NCBI RefSeq assembly: GCF_022682495.2 | Contig: NC_071389.1 | Span: 187,349,556-187,413,555, forward strand | Reading direction: 5' to 3' | DNA: 64,000 nucleotides | Source: Desmodus rotundus | Lineage: Eukaryota > Chordata > Mammalia > Chiroptera > Phyllostomidae | Shown here: piece by piece, positions 32,853 through 45,010 of the stretch | Layout: each line of letters opens with the position of its first letter | How positions within the stretch are numbered: the first letter of the stretch is position 1 | Notes under the pieces: generated by a model | What the model saw: only the letters and a program-made list of their open reading frames with translations | The model's database searches: none | Told to the model about the DNA's origin: nothing | Made by a program: the position numbers and the translations under genes

Positions 32853-34164
32853 ATCAGCATTAGATGATCTAAAGAATTCAGTCCAATGTTCTAGCGAGGA
32901 AAAGATGGGCTTTTGTAATAGCCTGAAATTATATAAAACCTGCTTTGCTTTCATACTTGCTCCACTTTCCCTTGAAATTCCACTTCTTCCCCTCACTCAT
33001 TATTCAATCAGAAGTTCTTATCCCAGGCTCTGTACACACCAGGTTGAGCCTGACTTGCCAACAGCCAAGCGTTTCCTTAAGAAACTAGAATTGATTGGGC
33101 CCTGATTGGAATAAAATTTGTTTTTACAATTCGCATCTTGAAATAAAACTTAAACTTCTACATGTTGTATTGAGAGGAGCCAAATAATAAATTGATAGCG
33201 AAATTGTGGTCCCTCCACACATCCCGGGAACCACATGGGAGTGTTATTCGCTTGGACCAGGAGGTGATGATGGGCCTGAAGGTGTGATGGGCTGGATGCT
33301 GGATGCTGATCAGTCTAGGATACAGATATGTTTCTCTAGAAAGTACTTCCTGGAAACAAAATTATCTCACTGTATTAAACTCTTGGGTATACCTTCCTTG
33401 TCCATCTATAACATTAGGGTGGCGAAATAGGTGTGGTGAGCTCGATGAGAGGATGAACTTCGGGACACATGGAAACCCTAGAATCACTTGATTCAGTTTT
33501 AACCAAAATGACTCAGAGTCAGGTTTTCAGAATTCTAGTCACTAGGAGAAAGAAGTCGATGCATTCTTGCACTAGACATGGCCTTATGCCTCACAGTGTA
33601 TCTCATACTTAGAGATCACAATATTTTAGCTTGTTAAAAGCCCCAAGAAGTCTTCTAGTAAGTAAATTTTCCATACATAGCTGTTGCCCAAACTTATTTT
33701 ATTATGTAATTGTTTCTTCTCTCCCAAGAATTTGCTAGCCTAGTTTTCTAAACTTATAAGTGAGATAACAGTGAATGAAAAATGAAAGAATAATTACCTA
33801 TATGAATGAGGCAGATTCCTTATCTGCTAACACAGGAACATAATTCAGTGATTCATGGCAGAAGTCTCTAGAGGAAGAAAACAGGAGGTGATAAATATGA
33901 TTTATAGTCACACAGGAAAGGCTATATGGAGGGGCAGCTGTGGAAAAAACTACACATGATTTATGCTTTGACATTCAGAAATGATTCCAGGGTAGCTCAC
34001 CTGCTAGCTCCTTAAAAAAAAGTGATCTCAGAAAGTTCAGCTATTCTGAAGATAAATTCCTATATAACATAAATATGACTGCAATTGTTTATTTAGTTTC
34101 AGATATTATACAGGATTCGTGGCACATGCACTAGCCACGTAAATTCCCTGCAATAGCAACAATC
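32853..34164. other. Unrecognised sequence
   Basis: About 1.3 kb with no recognised repeat or exon. Short frames at 32905-33105 and 33206-33491 (+) show no domain. Confidence 0.5.
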
Positions 34165-34300
34165 ACCATTTGCATAACCATTTTGCCAACAAAGTCCTTC
34201 CTTGTACATTCTCATATTTTAGTCACTCAACTATTCTGATTCTTATCTCCAGCTTATAGATAATGAAAAGAAAATTTGGAGAGGCTAAGCATAGTGGGTG
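34165..34300 (-). mobile_element. MIR SINE fragment, minus
   Basis: TCTCATATTTTAGTCACTCA and CTTATAGATAATGAAAAGAA are a diverged MIR core in reverse. Confidence 0.5.
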
Positions 34301-34379
34301 TCGTGATGTCGTCCCCAGATTCCTGATAGCACCAAGGCTCCCCTTCCTCCAGCCAAAACTGTAGGCTGCTGAAATGAAA

Positions 34380-34457
34380 TTTAGTCATTTCTTTGTGTGT
34401 TTTCCTTTCCCGCAGTGCTTGAGAGCAGGGACTTTGTGAGTATTCTCAGTGCTTTAG
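34380..34457 (+). mobile_element. L2 LINE 3' end, part 1 (split by hAT)
   Basis: CTTGAGAGCAGGGACTTTGT and CTCAGTGCTTTAG match L2 'gagggcagggactttgt ... cccagtgcctagca'. It stops where the hAT element begins and continues at 35803. Confidence 0.65.
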
Positions 34458-35802
34458 CAGTGGTTCTCAAAGTGGACCTACATGGACCCCTGACTAAATG
34501 ATTTACACAATAATACTAAGACATTAGATGTCTTTTTCACTGTGTTGGCATTTTGAGATGATTGTGTGGAAGGGATGGTGGGTAAAACTGCTGGATCCTT
34601 AGCATGAATCCAGCAGTGACATCAAACTGGACAGAAACCATTGCATTCCTCACTGTCATATCCTTGCAGAAAAAAAGCCAGTTTCATTAAAGAAGGTCCT
34701 CTTGTAGCCAAAAATATTGTTTTAAAATTGTAACCCTTGGGTACACATCCACTTAACACTCCTTGGTATGAAAGGAGAGCACCCATAAAGCTCTCCCACT
34801 GCATAACGAGGTATGCTGATTATCTCAAGGAAAAGCATTCATGCAATTGTTTGGTTATGAGCTGCACTAGCAGCATGTTTCATAAAACACTACTAAATGA
34901 GTGAAAATGTCACTTTGAGGAAAATATAGCTAACAGTACAGTTGCCCATGATAAAATTAAAAATTTCAAGTGAAAATTAGAATTTTAGAAAACTTGCATC
35001 TGCCACCATCATTTTGACAGCTTCACAATATTTAAAGACTTTCCTGATGAAATTGATGGTGACATTAACAAATGTGTGATTTTTAAAATACAGTGTATAC
35101 AGTGTAATGTAACATGTCACCTATCTTAGGCTACCTGAATGACTATGTGAACTACCACTTTGCAAGTGAACAAAGCATGAAGTTACAAAATTGTGCGTGG
35201 CTAAAGGATCCATTCCAAATGCTAGATAGACCAGTAGATTTTAATGTAACAGAGTTAATTAATATGGTTTTGAATTTCTAATTGTAACTAACGTTTAAGA
35301 ACTCACTGCTAATTGAGTTTTCTTTAAGCATCAAAGAAGATTATCTACAATTATCTAAAATATTTTAATAGATAATTAAAATATTTCTCCTTTTCCAAAT
35401 ACATAGCTATATAAACAACAGATTTTCTTTATATACTTTAATCAAAACATATATTATCACAGATTAAATGCAATCATAATCCAGCTGTTGAATGAAGCCA
35501 CTTACTAAAAAAACATTGCAAAAATGTAAAATAATGTCACTTTTCTCACTAATTTTTGTTCTTTTTAAAAATAAAATAAAGCTATTTTATAATATTTATA
35601 AATGCCATTTGTGTTATTATGCAATGGATTTACTATTCTTAATTTAAAATCAATTGATCAATATTTTTTGAATTTCTTAGTTTTCATTTATAAGTTGATG
35701 AATATTGCTAGATATAACCCTCATAAACAAAAGTTCTTTGGGGTCCTCAACAATTTTAAGAGTGTAAGGCAATCCTCAGACCAAAAAGTTTGAGAATCTT
35801 CA
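34458..35802 (+). pseudogene. hAT transposon relic with transposase remnants
   Basis: Termini CAGTGGTTCTCAAAGTGG and AAAAAGTTTGAGAATCTTCA form an imperfect inverted pair about 1.35 kb apart. Plus-strand translation, with several frameshifts and stops, gives transposase pieces in order: KTCICHHHFDSFTIFKDF followed by DEIDGDIN (about 34995-35070), then KLQNCAWLKDPFQMLDRP (about 35180-35232) with DFNVTE, and SIKEDYLQLSK (about 35328-35360). These resemble the C-terminal half of hAT-superfamily transposases, in particular the group from which I recall mammalian ZBED5/FAM200-type genes being derived. The N-terminal BED zinc finger and catalytic start are missing, so this is an internally deleted, dead copy. 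It sits inside an L2. It is not a domesticated gene: no frame exceeds about 60 codons. Confidence 0.75.
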
Positions 35803-35860
35803 GCATAGAATCAGTGTTGTCATAGTTAGCATTCAAAAAATATTTATTGAATAATTCCAA
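35803..35860 (+). mobile_element. L2 LINE 3' end, part 2
   Basis: GTTAGCATTCAAAAAATATT and TATTGAATAA complete the L2 terminus ('gtaggcgctcaataaatatttgttgaatga') interrupted at 34457. Confidence 0.65.
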
Positions 35861-38639
35861 TATTTACAAAAGGAAATGGATAGGTAGTAAAAATATACCC
35901 CAGTTGTATCCCAGACTGTGCCTTTGCACATTACAAAAATAGAATGTGGTATCCGGCTGAGCGGACGAGTACACTTTCCTGGTGTCTGGAAGTAGGCAGC
36001 TGTCAAGAAAGGCAATACTCATCCCAAGTTAGGTGGTCTTGAAAAAAAAATCTATGTTTCCTACAGACCGCTAAAATCTCAGGAATTTTTAGAATGCAGG
36101 AAGTCTGTCGACTTAAAACTTGTTCTCCTAGGCCTTGCCTTGCCCAGTGGTGTTCTTTACCTGTCGCCAAGAAACATTTACCGAGGGGAGGCTTGCAGCA
36201 CAGTCCCAGCCAGCGCATGGGTTTGTGTCCGTGCTCTACCTATCAGGTTGCCCAAAGACATGGAGGAAAACGCTGTTAGAACAGGAAATCTGCTTTGGAA
36301 ACCCAGGCACTTGAGGTCTTTCTTTAATAGAAATGATCAGATCAAATTCACAGTCAGGAGCAACCAGCTGCCCCTCTTCCTCAAGCTCCCCTCTGGAATC
36401 AGGGCATGATAACCAGAGAGAAGAAAAAAAAAAAAAAAATCCCCTAAGATTATCAACTGAACTGGGCACTCTTTGGAGCACCAGTGTTATGAAAGCTACA
36501 ATCAAGCAGCAGTGAAGTGACTTTTGTGAATATGGAGCCTCAAAGATGACAATGGGGCTTTCTGCCCAATATTTCCTGGAGCTGGCCCTGCGACTTTCAG
36601 CAGTTTTCAAGCAGGCTTCGTCTACAGCCAGATTTTGAGCAATAGTCCTGACCAGCTTTTATAAGCAAAGTACAGGAGGTTTGCTTCAAATTTTGGAATA
36701 AGTAGAGTGCTTATATTTGAATTACAGCCACATTTCAGTTAACTAGAACAAAAGTAACAAGACCTTTCAATTAGACATTTTTTATCTTACGTTTTTAAAA
36801 AAGAAGAGAAAAACTGATTTAAAAAACCAAGTGACATAAAAAAATTCATAAGAGGAAAAGGAATTCTTGCAGGGAGTACCCAGGGTCAAACACCCTTTCA
36901 CCCCAGGCTTCTGATCTTTCAGCGTTCAGTGCAATTGATACAATAGCAACCGTGGCTCAGAATGATGCAGAGGCACCAGCGATCCAGGCACGCACCAACT
37001 CCTCACGCATTTTAGGAAGTTAATAGAAACAGTTTATTATTGAGAACTTTACATCATATCTTGAGATAACAGGGAAGTCGATGCGATTTTACAAGGCCAG
37101 ACTACAAACTTCTGTGACACTTTCCCCTGGCGTGACAGTCTCATTGCTAGACACTATCAGTTAACAATCATCAGTTACTAATAACAGTTGAGATATTGAA
37201 GGTGGATACAAGAGCATCTTTATAATAACAAAAGATAATAATTTTTTAAAATTTAATGTGTTTTTACTTTTTCCCTTCTACATATTTGACCTTCACTCTA
37301 CTTGACCTGTTCATCCATTTGCAGAGAAGTAGGGATATTTCAAAGGAGTCCACAGATAAAGATGAGGGCGATGGTCATTCAAAACAAGATTTCAAAGCAA
37401 GAAAAATGTTAAATTGGAGTTTTTATTTAGGAGGTTTTCTAATCCTTTGGTCTCGCTTTTAGCATAGGCCATTCCTGGAAGACCCAGTTCTAAGACTTCC
37501 CCTGTAGCATGGTACATATACGCCTCCTACGTGTGACAGGAGCTTGCCAATTCACAGTAATACAATATGCTCCAAATAAAAGTCACATCTCTGTCTCCAT
37601 CTACCCAGACACCCGTCTCAGGGAAAAGACAAAGTAGAGGCAGAAAGTGAAGCAGAGGGCATCTCCTGTCCCTAACTGCCCGTTTGAGGTTCTGGGAAGG
37701 CACCAAGTCACAGACTTCTCTATATCATTCTGAGTCTGGGCCACATCGAAATAGGTAGGACAAGGTGGTGTGGCCAGGCTGAAGATGGCCTTGAGTTGAG
37801 ATTTTTTCGAAGCTTCCTTCTGTTCCCATTTGGGGTATATGTGGAGCTCAGAGCCAACAGTCCAGTGGTAGGGTCTTTTCTATGGTTGGTGGGTGAAATG
37901 ATCCTGTAGCAGAAGCTGGGTGGGCCTTTTGACCAGCGCAGCAAGAGAAAGCCATGTTAGCAAAGAAGGAAATGGACAAGTCTTCCCCTCGGACACTGCC
38001 CAGGTCAAAGAATGGTTAGCATTAGAAGCTAGCAGCATGCTGGCAGGATTGAAGGAGTTGGAGGGTAGAAAGAACAGAATTTAGAGACCTGGGCCCAGCC
38101 AACCTGAATAGAGCGGCCCTTCGATGTAAGTAACATTTATTTATGGGTATGCAAAACTTGACCGAGGACATATGAGATGGGGGTACTGTTTTGAAAATAA
38201 TAATACGCTTTCCTCTTGTTTGTCCCAGTACATGGCTCAGCATGTCCATCTGCAGTTAGGAGAAATTAGGAATGCTGCAATTAGAATGCAAAGAAAAAGC
38301 ACATTAATAATTTCATAATTGGCCCCTTTTATAATAGCCTTCCTCTCACTTACTTGCATAGCAATGTGCTTACTGGAGTGTGGAAGGAGTGGAGGCTGAG
38401 TCTCAGCCTTGAATCACACATACATTACACACAACCCACAGTGCACTCGTCTATCTCTCGGTGCTTGATCTTGGCACATCCCAGGGCATCTGTCAGAAAA
38501 GTAAGGGACACTCACCACGTGTGCTTTGGCAGGAGAAAGACTAAGAACAACAGCTTTCAACAGCGAACCTATAGTTTGAGTAACAAATGGCTTGGAGGGC
38601 TATTAGGGCTGGGGTAGGGGGTGGAGTTGGGAAGAGACC
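35861..38639. other. Unrecognised, apparently unique sequence
   Basis: Nearly 2.8 kb with no repeat I recognise beyond an A16 run at 36424-36439. The 124-codon frame at 36236-36610 (-) reads through that run as a phenylalanine block and has no domain. TAAT-rich words appear near 38295-38330. If the window is near a gene, this is a candidate region for conserved regulatory sequence. Confidence 0.45.
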
Positions 38640-38710
38640 CGAAAGCTGGGCTCTGTGATCTTGGGCAAGTGGCTTCACCTCTCTGTGCTTGTTTTCCCTT
38701 CTGGGGTAGG
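38640..38710 (+). mobile_element. MIR SINE core, plus
   Basis: TCTGTGATCTTGGGCAAGTG and GCTTCACCTCTCTGTGCTTG are the conserved MIR core. Confidence 0.75.
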
Positions 38711-39359
38711 AGACTGTTCAATGATTTTTGAGACCTTAAAGAGGGAAAAATTGTGAACTCTTCAATGACTAAGCACATGAGGTTGAGTCTCCTCCCAGCC
38801 TCCAAGTGTGCCAGACAAGACACAGCTGTGTGCAGAGTGGCCTGGCCTGCAGCGGTGTCCTGGGCAAGGGCTGCATGGGGCTCAGCAGGACGACTTGAGA
38901 GGATGGTCACTTGATTATGGCACCTCTGGGTCTCCCTTTCTTCTCTAACACCTCATTCCCTTCTCCCGCTCAGCACCCCTCACACACAAACACCACAAAA
39001 TGCTTGAAATGCTCTTTTTTATTATAAAAAAAAGTACTTCCAGTTAAGCTAATACCACTAATGCATCCTTTGGTGTGAATTTAAGAGTGATATTATCACT
39101 CCTAAGGAGGAATGGGGGCTCCCACTCACCCGGTACAACACCCCATATGATGACATGCTTCCAGGCTCTGCCTTCCTGTTCTGCTCTCTGCTGACCCTCA
39201 CCAAGCCCCAAACCCTTCAGTACTCTTCCTGGTGAACTCAGTCCATCCTCTAAGACATAGTCCAAGTGCATGCCACCGCTTCTGTGCCACCTTTGGGGTC
39301 CTGGCACCCAGGCAGAGTTATTTGCTCCTCCATTGGGCCCTAGCGGCATTGAGGGACAC
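38711..39359. other. Unrecognised sequence
   Basis: No element or exon recognised. The frames at 38569-38910 and 39044-39349 (-) lack domains. Confidence 0.5.
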
Positions 39360-39680
39360 CCCTAGTGCCCCCCTGCTCCTCTGACTTCCACCAGACCTTC
39401 ACCTGGCTGACTCCTGATAAGTCCCATTTCAAATGCCACATCCTCAGAGAGGTTGTGCTCGCACAGCCTAAGCTTCAAGTGCCCTCCCCCACCCCCAATC
39501 ATTCCCTAACCCGCTTTTAATTTTTTTCATCACATCCACCCCTCTCTGCCATGTGTTCACATAGTTGTTTCACGTTTATTGTCTGTCTTTCCCAACAAGT
39601 AAAGAAGCTCTTATTTGAGGGGACGTCCTCTCATTCATTGCGGTTTCCCTGGCACCTGGAACGCAGCCTGCTATGGTGTT
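39360..39680 (+). mobile_element. L2 LINE 3' region, plus
   Basis: CTTCACCTGGCTGACTCCTG, TCCCATTTCAAATGCCACAT, CCTCAGAGAGGTTGTGCTCG and TTCCCTGGCACCTGGAACGC follow L2 in plus orientation. Confidence 0.8.
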
Positions 39681-39754
39681 CACCCAGCCCCTGAGTGGCA
39701 GAGCTTCAGGTAGAATCCAGGTTCCAGCTGTAACTCAGGTGTCCTCTCTTCTCC

Positions 39755-39975
39755 ATCCAGAGCATGGCAATCAGGAGCACGGGCTTTGCAACCAGCCGGA
39801 TCTTGGCCCTAACCCTTGCTCTGATGTGTCATTGAGCAAACTGCTTCATCTCTCTGAGCCTCTGTTTCCTCATCTGTAAAAGAGATGCAGCTGTATCTGC
39901 CTCACGTAATGTTTGGAAAGTGCTTAGCACAGCGCCTGACAAGTTGCAAGGACTTAGGGAATGTTAGTCATCACT
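39755..39975 (+). mobile_element. MIR SINE, near full length, plus
   Basis: CAGGAGCACGGGCTTTGCAA, GCAAACTGCTTCATCTCTCT, GTTTCCTCATCTGTAAAAGA and GAAAGTGCTTAGCACAGCGC cover most of the MIR consensus. Confidence 0.85.
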
Positions 39976-40564
39976 AAGATACAAGGTACTGCCATTATCT
40001 CCTCCCTAGCTCTGGATGGACTGTTTGGGTTGGCTGACCTCAAATTTACATCCTGAATGCTGAATGGATTCAGTGATAGCCCAGACCCAAGTCTTTGCCT
40101 CTCAATCTTCTATTCCTTGTTTTTACTCTGGCCACATGTAACCTTGACACTGAACTTCCAAAAGGACGACTGACTTGACCAGGGTTACCCAAGGTATGTA
40201 AAGTTAGTAAATTTTAATACAGTGCTGGGAGAAAGGACTGCTCCTTTTAGCAGTTTTCTGATGAATTAGGAGGTTCACCAGACAAAACCTGTGTCCGGAG
40301 TCTCATGGACAATCCTGCTAAGAGTCTGGGGGTACCCCTCCCTGCTTTGGTGACACACAGGGTGGGGAATTCAACTGAACATCCAGGGTGACCGAAGGGG
40401 GTCACCCTGAACGCAAATTACTACCATTCTACCCAACTGGTGCTGAGAAGGACCTGTAGACAGACCCCAGAAAAATGACGCCAGGAGCTTACCTCTAAAC
40501 GTGCTGTTCACCAAGCCCTGACACCCGTGCTTCCTGACCCTTCTTTCTTTAGCCTAAAAGTAAA

Positions 40565-40595
40565 AATAAGTAAGTAAGTAAATAAATAAATAAAT
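40565..40595. repeat. (AAGT/AAAT)n microsatellite
   Basis: Three AAGT units followed by four AAAT units. Confidence 0.9.
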
Positions 40596-41334
40596 GGAGA
40601 GAAGGTGCCTAGTTAACTAAGGGCTATTGCTTATTAGATTCTACTTAAGTAAGAGGTTTACTGTCATTCATATCACGCTAACCACTGCTTTGTCTCCTTT
40701 GTCTGAATTGACCTGAAATAAGAAAAAAAAAGTCTATTTTTTCCACTTGATTTTCAAGAGGTACGTTGACCTGACTTCTGTTGGCCTGTGAACCCCGCCC
40801 TCTGTGTCTGTACCGAAGGCTGTGGGTGACAGATTCTAGAGTCCACCTAAAATATGAGCATTTTTGGATCCCAGCTAACAGAAAGGTGAATGTTTCTATT
40901 GTTTGGGTATGAAACTTTCCATATTGCTGGCACAGGCTTGTCCCACGAGCCAGAGAGGATCTGTGCGGATGGATGGTGTGTGAAAAAGGCTAGAAGAAGG
41001 AAAGAAGGAGAGAGACGAGGCAGCCGGAGGGTCGGCAGGAGGGCAAGGAGGGCCCAGGAATGGTGGCCCAAGGGCAAGAGTGACCGAAGCTGTTGGCTGT
41101 GGCCAGCTATGGGGGGAGCATAGGCTCTCACTCTTGGCCTGAGAAAACCTTCGCAGGGGCCTAAATAAAACTTTTTAACTTAAAAAACTTCAGCAGTAAT
41201 GAGTTCCAGCTGTGTGGCAGAGCAAATTCCCAAGTCCAAATAGTTTCCCTAGAAAGAAACAATTGTGCCTGCCCCTGCCTCCTTAACTCTTTCACCCCTG
41301 AGGGAGAAACAGACACACGCCTGTTCTCTGGACA

Positions 41335-41349
41335 CCCCCCCCCCCCCCC
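41335..41349. repeat. C15 homopolymer
   Basis: Fifteen consecutive C residues, followed by GAGGTGGAG. Length may be unreliable because such runs are prone to sequencing error. Confidence 0.9.
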
Positions 41350-41524
41350 GAGGTGGAGTCAGGGGAGCGGCTTTGGGGGCCTCTGCAAGGTGAGCCTGGA
41401 GTAAGTTCACCTGGCCTTTCCTGTCCCAGTCAGATCCCTGAGATGGGCCAAGACTCTGTCCCCATGCTCACCCCGCCCCTGCAATGCAGCCATCTTCTCC
41501 ATCAGGGGCTGCACACGGGAGGCC

Positions 41525-41725
41525 ACTGCTCCGATCCTGCTCGTGGCCTATTTTTGTAAGCCAGGCGCTGCCGGGACATGGCCACGCCGGTTCCCCTATG
41601 TACCACCTAGGGCTGCTTTCCTACTAGTTTAGGGTTGAGTGCTTGTGACTAGGAGAGCATGGCCCACAAAGCCTAACATTATTTACCACTTAGTCCTTTA
41701 CACGAAAAGTCTTGAGATCCCTAGT
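41525..41725. mobile_element. hAT-type DNA element
   Basis: GTGGCCTATTTTTGTAAGCC, ACATGGCCACGCCGGTTCC, CATGGCCCACAAAGCCTAAC and ATTATTTACCACTTAGTCCT match the same hAT family as 12155-12332, here with a normal centre instead of the palindrome. Confidence 0.7.
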
Positions 41726-42949
41726 TAAATAAAACGGAAGGTTCCTCGAGGCTTACCTGTCTATATCAGTACCAAAGCTTTGGTCTTGTTTCACCACAGA
41801 ATTGGGTGAACAAATGTCTTCAGAGATCAGAGAGTCAGCTCTTAGACAGGAAAAAACTAAAAGCACAGTCCTCGTCCAGGGTTAGTTAACTGCAGTAGTA
41901 GTTTTCCCTCCTCACCCCTCTGCCTCCCAGGCCAGCACCCTTTCCACCATACCAGCTGCCTCTCCAGCAAAGGAGCTCATCCACACAGCAAGTGAACCAA
42001 AATGATGGGCCCCTGCCCTCCAAGATCAAAAGCAAAATACCCCATGAACTGGTTTTCGGCAAGGACATTTTATTAAGATCTTCTCGCTATGTTTTGCATG
42101 GAAATACTCTAGCATTTGCTAAGACACATTTTGTTACTTGTGTGTGCAATGAGCTGGTAGTTTAATGGTTGAGTATTGTATCTAATGGTTAAATAATTGT
42201 GGAACCCAGAATAGAGCCCCCCCCCAAAAAAAATAGGGCTCTCTGCACATTTGATCAAATGCTATGAACAGTGGCAAGAATTAGCACAGTGACTTTAATG
42301 GGCTGCTACACTTATGACACATACAGAATAAGTTATTTTTAAGCTGGGTTTTAATTTAATTTCTTCTAATAATCTCTCAAGGATAAATTTTGACTTTGAC
42401 CAAATAAACCAAAAGTTCTGAGAGAGTACGTAACAGACTTTATGAAATGTATACAGTCCTTCAAGCTAGTTTGGAACTTAAATAACACAATTACACAGTA
42501 GAGTAAGCTCACGATTAACTGGAATCAACCTGAACCAGAGCCCTCAAATACCTGAAATTCAGTTTCTGGGTATACCCTTCCCAACACTCAACATTTAGGG
42601 AAAAGCATCTCACAGCAACAAAACAAGTGAATGGAAATTTAGTTTAAAAATTGACAAAGCAACTCCTGGAAAATATCTCTAGAATCAGTACAGACTTGGA
42701 ATGGGGAAGATGAATAATTTCCTGGGATCCCCACGGTTTGTAAGGTATATGCCCCCTGGGGGCCTGGGCAGTGGATTTTGGGAAGCAGCCAGAGGAAAAG
42801 GTGGAGTCACCAGCTAGAGCTAAAGAAGAGACAGGGGTATGTTCTTACAACCAGTCCTGAATCAGACCACCCCAGACACTAAGGCTTCCTGAACGTACAC
42901 TCAGGGGCCAAACTGGGTTCTCCTAAAGCAACATGCTCTCTCTGGAGAG
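41726..42949. other. Unrecognised sequence
   Basis: About 1.2 kb without a recognised element or exon. Confidence 0.5.
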
Positions 42950-43145
42950 GCAGACAGTAAGTAGGTGAGCTTGGTAGCTCAATTCTCTGGGTTCAAATGC
43001 TATGTCTGTTCTTTATTTGAACAAGTCACCCAATCTCTCTATGGTTTTGTTTCCTCATCTATTAAATGGGGATAATAATAGTGCTTGCCTAATAGGTGTT
43101 GTTCTGAGGTTTCAATTAGCCAATGTCAAGTGCTAAGGACACAGT
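42950..43145 (+). mobile_element. MIR SINE, plus
   Basis: AAGTCACCCAATCTCTCTAT, TTCCTCATCTATTAAATGGG and GATAATAATAGTGCTTGCCT follow MIR closely. Confidence 0.85.
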
Positions 43146-43224
43146 CTATTACCTCCAGGGTTTAGCACATGCTGCTCCTTCAGCTTTGATTACCCTCATA
43201 CCACTAGGGTAAACAAATTATTTT

Positions 43225-43490
43225 GTTGACGCTCCCTATCCTGTCTGTGTGTGCTCCCATGCAAGGCTGGGTTACGTTTCTTGCCTGCCTCTTGGTTCCC
43301 ATGAAACCCTACACTTATTTACTTGTCTGACTTTCTCATTAGACTGAGTTCTCTGAGAGTAGGAATTTGGTCTTAAGCAACCCAGTGTCCCACACAGTGT
43401 CTAGCACAGATCCTCCCCCAAAGTCTCGGTTCTAAATGCATAATGCATGAATGAATAAACTATGAATAAATCAATAAGTAAGCAAATGAA
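43225..43490 (+). mobile_element. L2 LINE 3' end, plus
   Basis: CTGAGTTCTCTGAGAGTAGG, CCACACAGTGTCTAGCACAG and GAATGAATAAACTATG form an L2 3' end with a repeated GAATAAA-rich tail. Confidence 0.75.
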
Positions 43491-44049
43491 AGTCAAATTT
43501 TTATTCGATGCCTTCCATTTATCTACACCCTAGACTAGGTCCATAATACTCACTTACATGTCTGGCTTTGAGTGAATTATAAAAAAGATCTCTTCTCCTG
43601 AAGACTCTTCACTTCCATCTTTCAGAAAATTATCATAATGCAATGATTTTGTTGGAGCAAGAACTTTTATTGTCATCTTCCAGGAAGTTTTCAAAATTAA
43701 TATATAAATTTGCAGTGCCTATCACGGGATGGCTGCCACCTGGGGTCGTGCAGTGTCAAATGTATACAAAGATGGCAGCCCCAGCTGGGAAACCAGGCTG
43801 ATTTATTTGGAAACAAATAAATACTTATTTTTCTGAGTTTCTCCAAACATCAGAAATCAGACCAAATATCAACCAGCCACTTGGTTATCTTCTTGGATGA
43901 GTATTTTTCTGGGATGAACTAAAAGTCTGTCTATTGCCACCATGGGACACACCACGGTGACAGTCCTTTTACTTGGTTCATACATCTTCTTCAGTCATTC
44001 TTACTTGGGGACTTTTGTAGGCCTTTCCTTCCAGCTGTGCAATACGTAA
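43491..44049. other. Unrecognised sequence
   Basis: No element or exon recognised. Confidence 0.5.
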
Positions 44050-44225
44050 TGAAAAAAGCATGAACTGGAGGCCAAGAGACTTGGGTTTTATTTCCAACTC
44101 TACCACTAATTGGTTGAGCGGTCTTGGACGAATCTCAACTAATCTGTCTTAATTCCCTTGTTAGAAAATTAATAATAAAACAATTTGAAGACTACAATAC
44201 TCTGCAAAGATAAAGTGCTATCATC
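44050..44225 (+). mobile_element. MIR SINE, plus
   Basis: TCTACCACTAATTGGTTGAG, TCAACTAATCTGTCTTAATT and AAAGATAAAGTGCTATCATC follow MIR in plus orientation, diverged. Confidence 0.65.
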
Positions 44226-44889
44226 ATCATCAGAATTAATTTATTTTTTAGTAATAACGACAAGGATAGTACTAGTAGTAAACCCACCACCAATGCCACA
44301 TTTTAAATTGATTTGAATATTTTATAAATTAGATGAGATAACACATTAGTTTTATAATAAGATATCATGGGTTTGATTATCTGACGAATGCTACCCACAG
44401 AGAGAACAGAGAGCAACAGCCTAGGAAGGAGGGCACTTGGTATGCTTTGAATCATGAGGAAGAGATTAAGAACAAGAGGTGCCTCCATACTATAAGAGCT
44501 GAAGAAGGGGAACTACAAAAAAGCATGAGTTTCCTGAAAGGAAGTAAAAATCTTGGTATCCCAAATGCCTGTCTGAACAAGGCTTGCTCTGAGCACAGGA
44601 TTCAAAGCCCGGAGGTGGTTTCTGATGGGTAATGCGGAATTACACTGTGTACTATAATTCACACACCTGTTTGTGAACCAAACACTATGGTAACCCTATT
44701 GGCCTCAAAGGGCCGGTCCTCACTCTGATTAAGGGATCGGGAGGCAAGTATCTATACAGAATTTTTCCCCTTTAGATAGAACGTTCCAGATTCTAGTTAA
44801 ACTTCAGCAGACTTTGGGGTTCAGGACAATGTGGCAACCTTACAGTTCAGATGCTTTGATGTCAAGATACTAGAATGTCAGGACTGGGA
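44226..44889. other. Unrecognised sequence
   Basis: No element or exon recognised. Confidence 0.5.
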
Positions 44890-45010
44890 ACACAGATAAT
44901 GTAGCTCAGCAACATTCCCCCCAGAGATGAGGAAACTGGGGTAACTTGTCCATAAGCACACATCAAATCAGCGGAAGAGCCATGACCCCAACCAAGTTGG
45001 CCTAAATCTG
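44890..45010 (-). mobile_element. MIR SINE fragment, minus
   Basis: GAGATGAGGAAACTGGGGTA and TCAGCGGAAGAGCCATGACC match a MIR core in reverse. Confidence 0.6.

Larger units (their letters stand above)
39976..41524. other. Mostly unrecognised sequence
   Basis: Contains a tetranucleotide run and a C15 run (listed separately), and a small MIR-like piece in reverse near 40180-40215. Otherwise nothing recognised. The stretch 40980-41070 is purine-rich. Confidence 0.45.

Noticed and set aside
34458..35802. hAT relic as a domesticated host gene
   Set aside because: Frameshifts and stops break the transposase into pieces under about 60 codons, and the N-terminal half is missing.
36236..36610. 124-codon minus-strand frame and A16 run suggesting a retrocopy
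   Set aside because: The frame reads the A16 run as FFFFF, has no known domain, and I find no gene-like sequence upstream of the A run and no flanking duplication.
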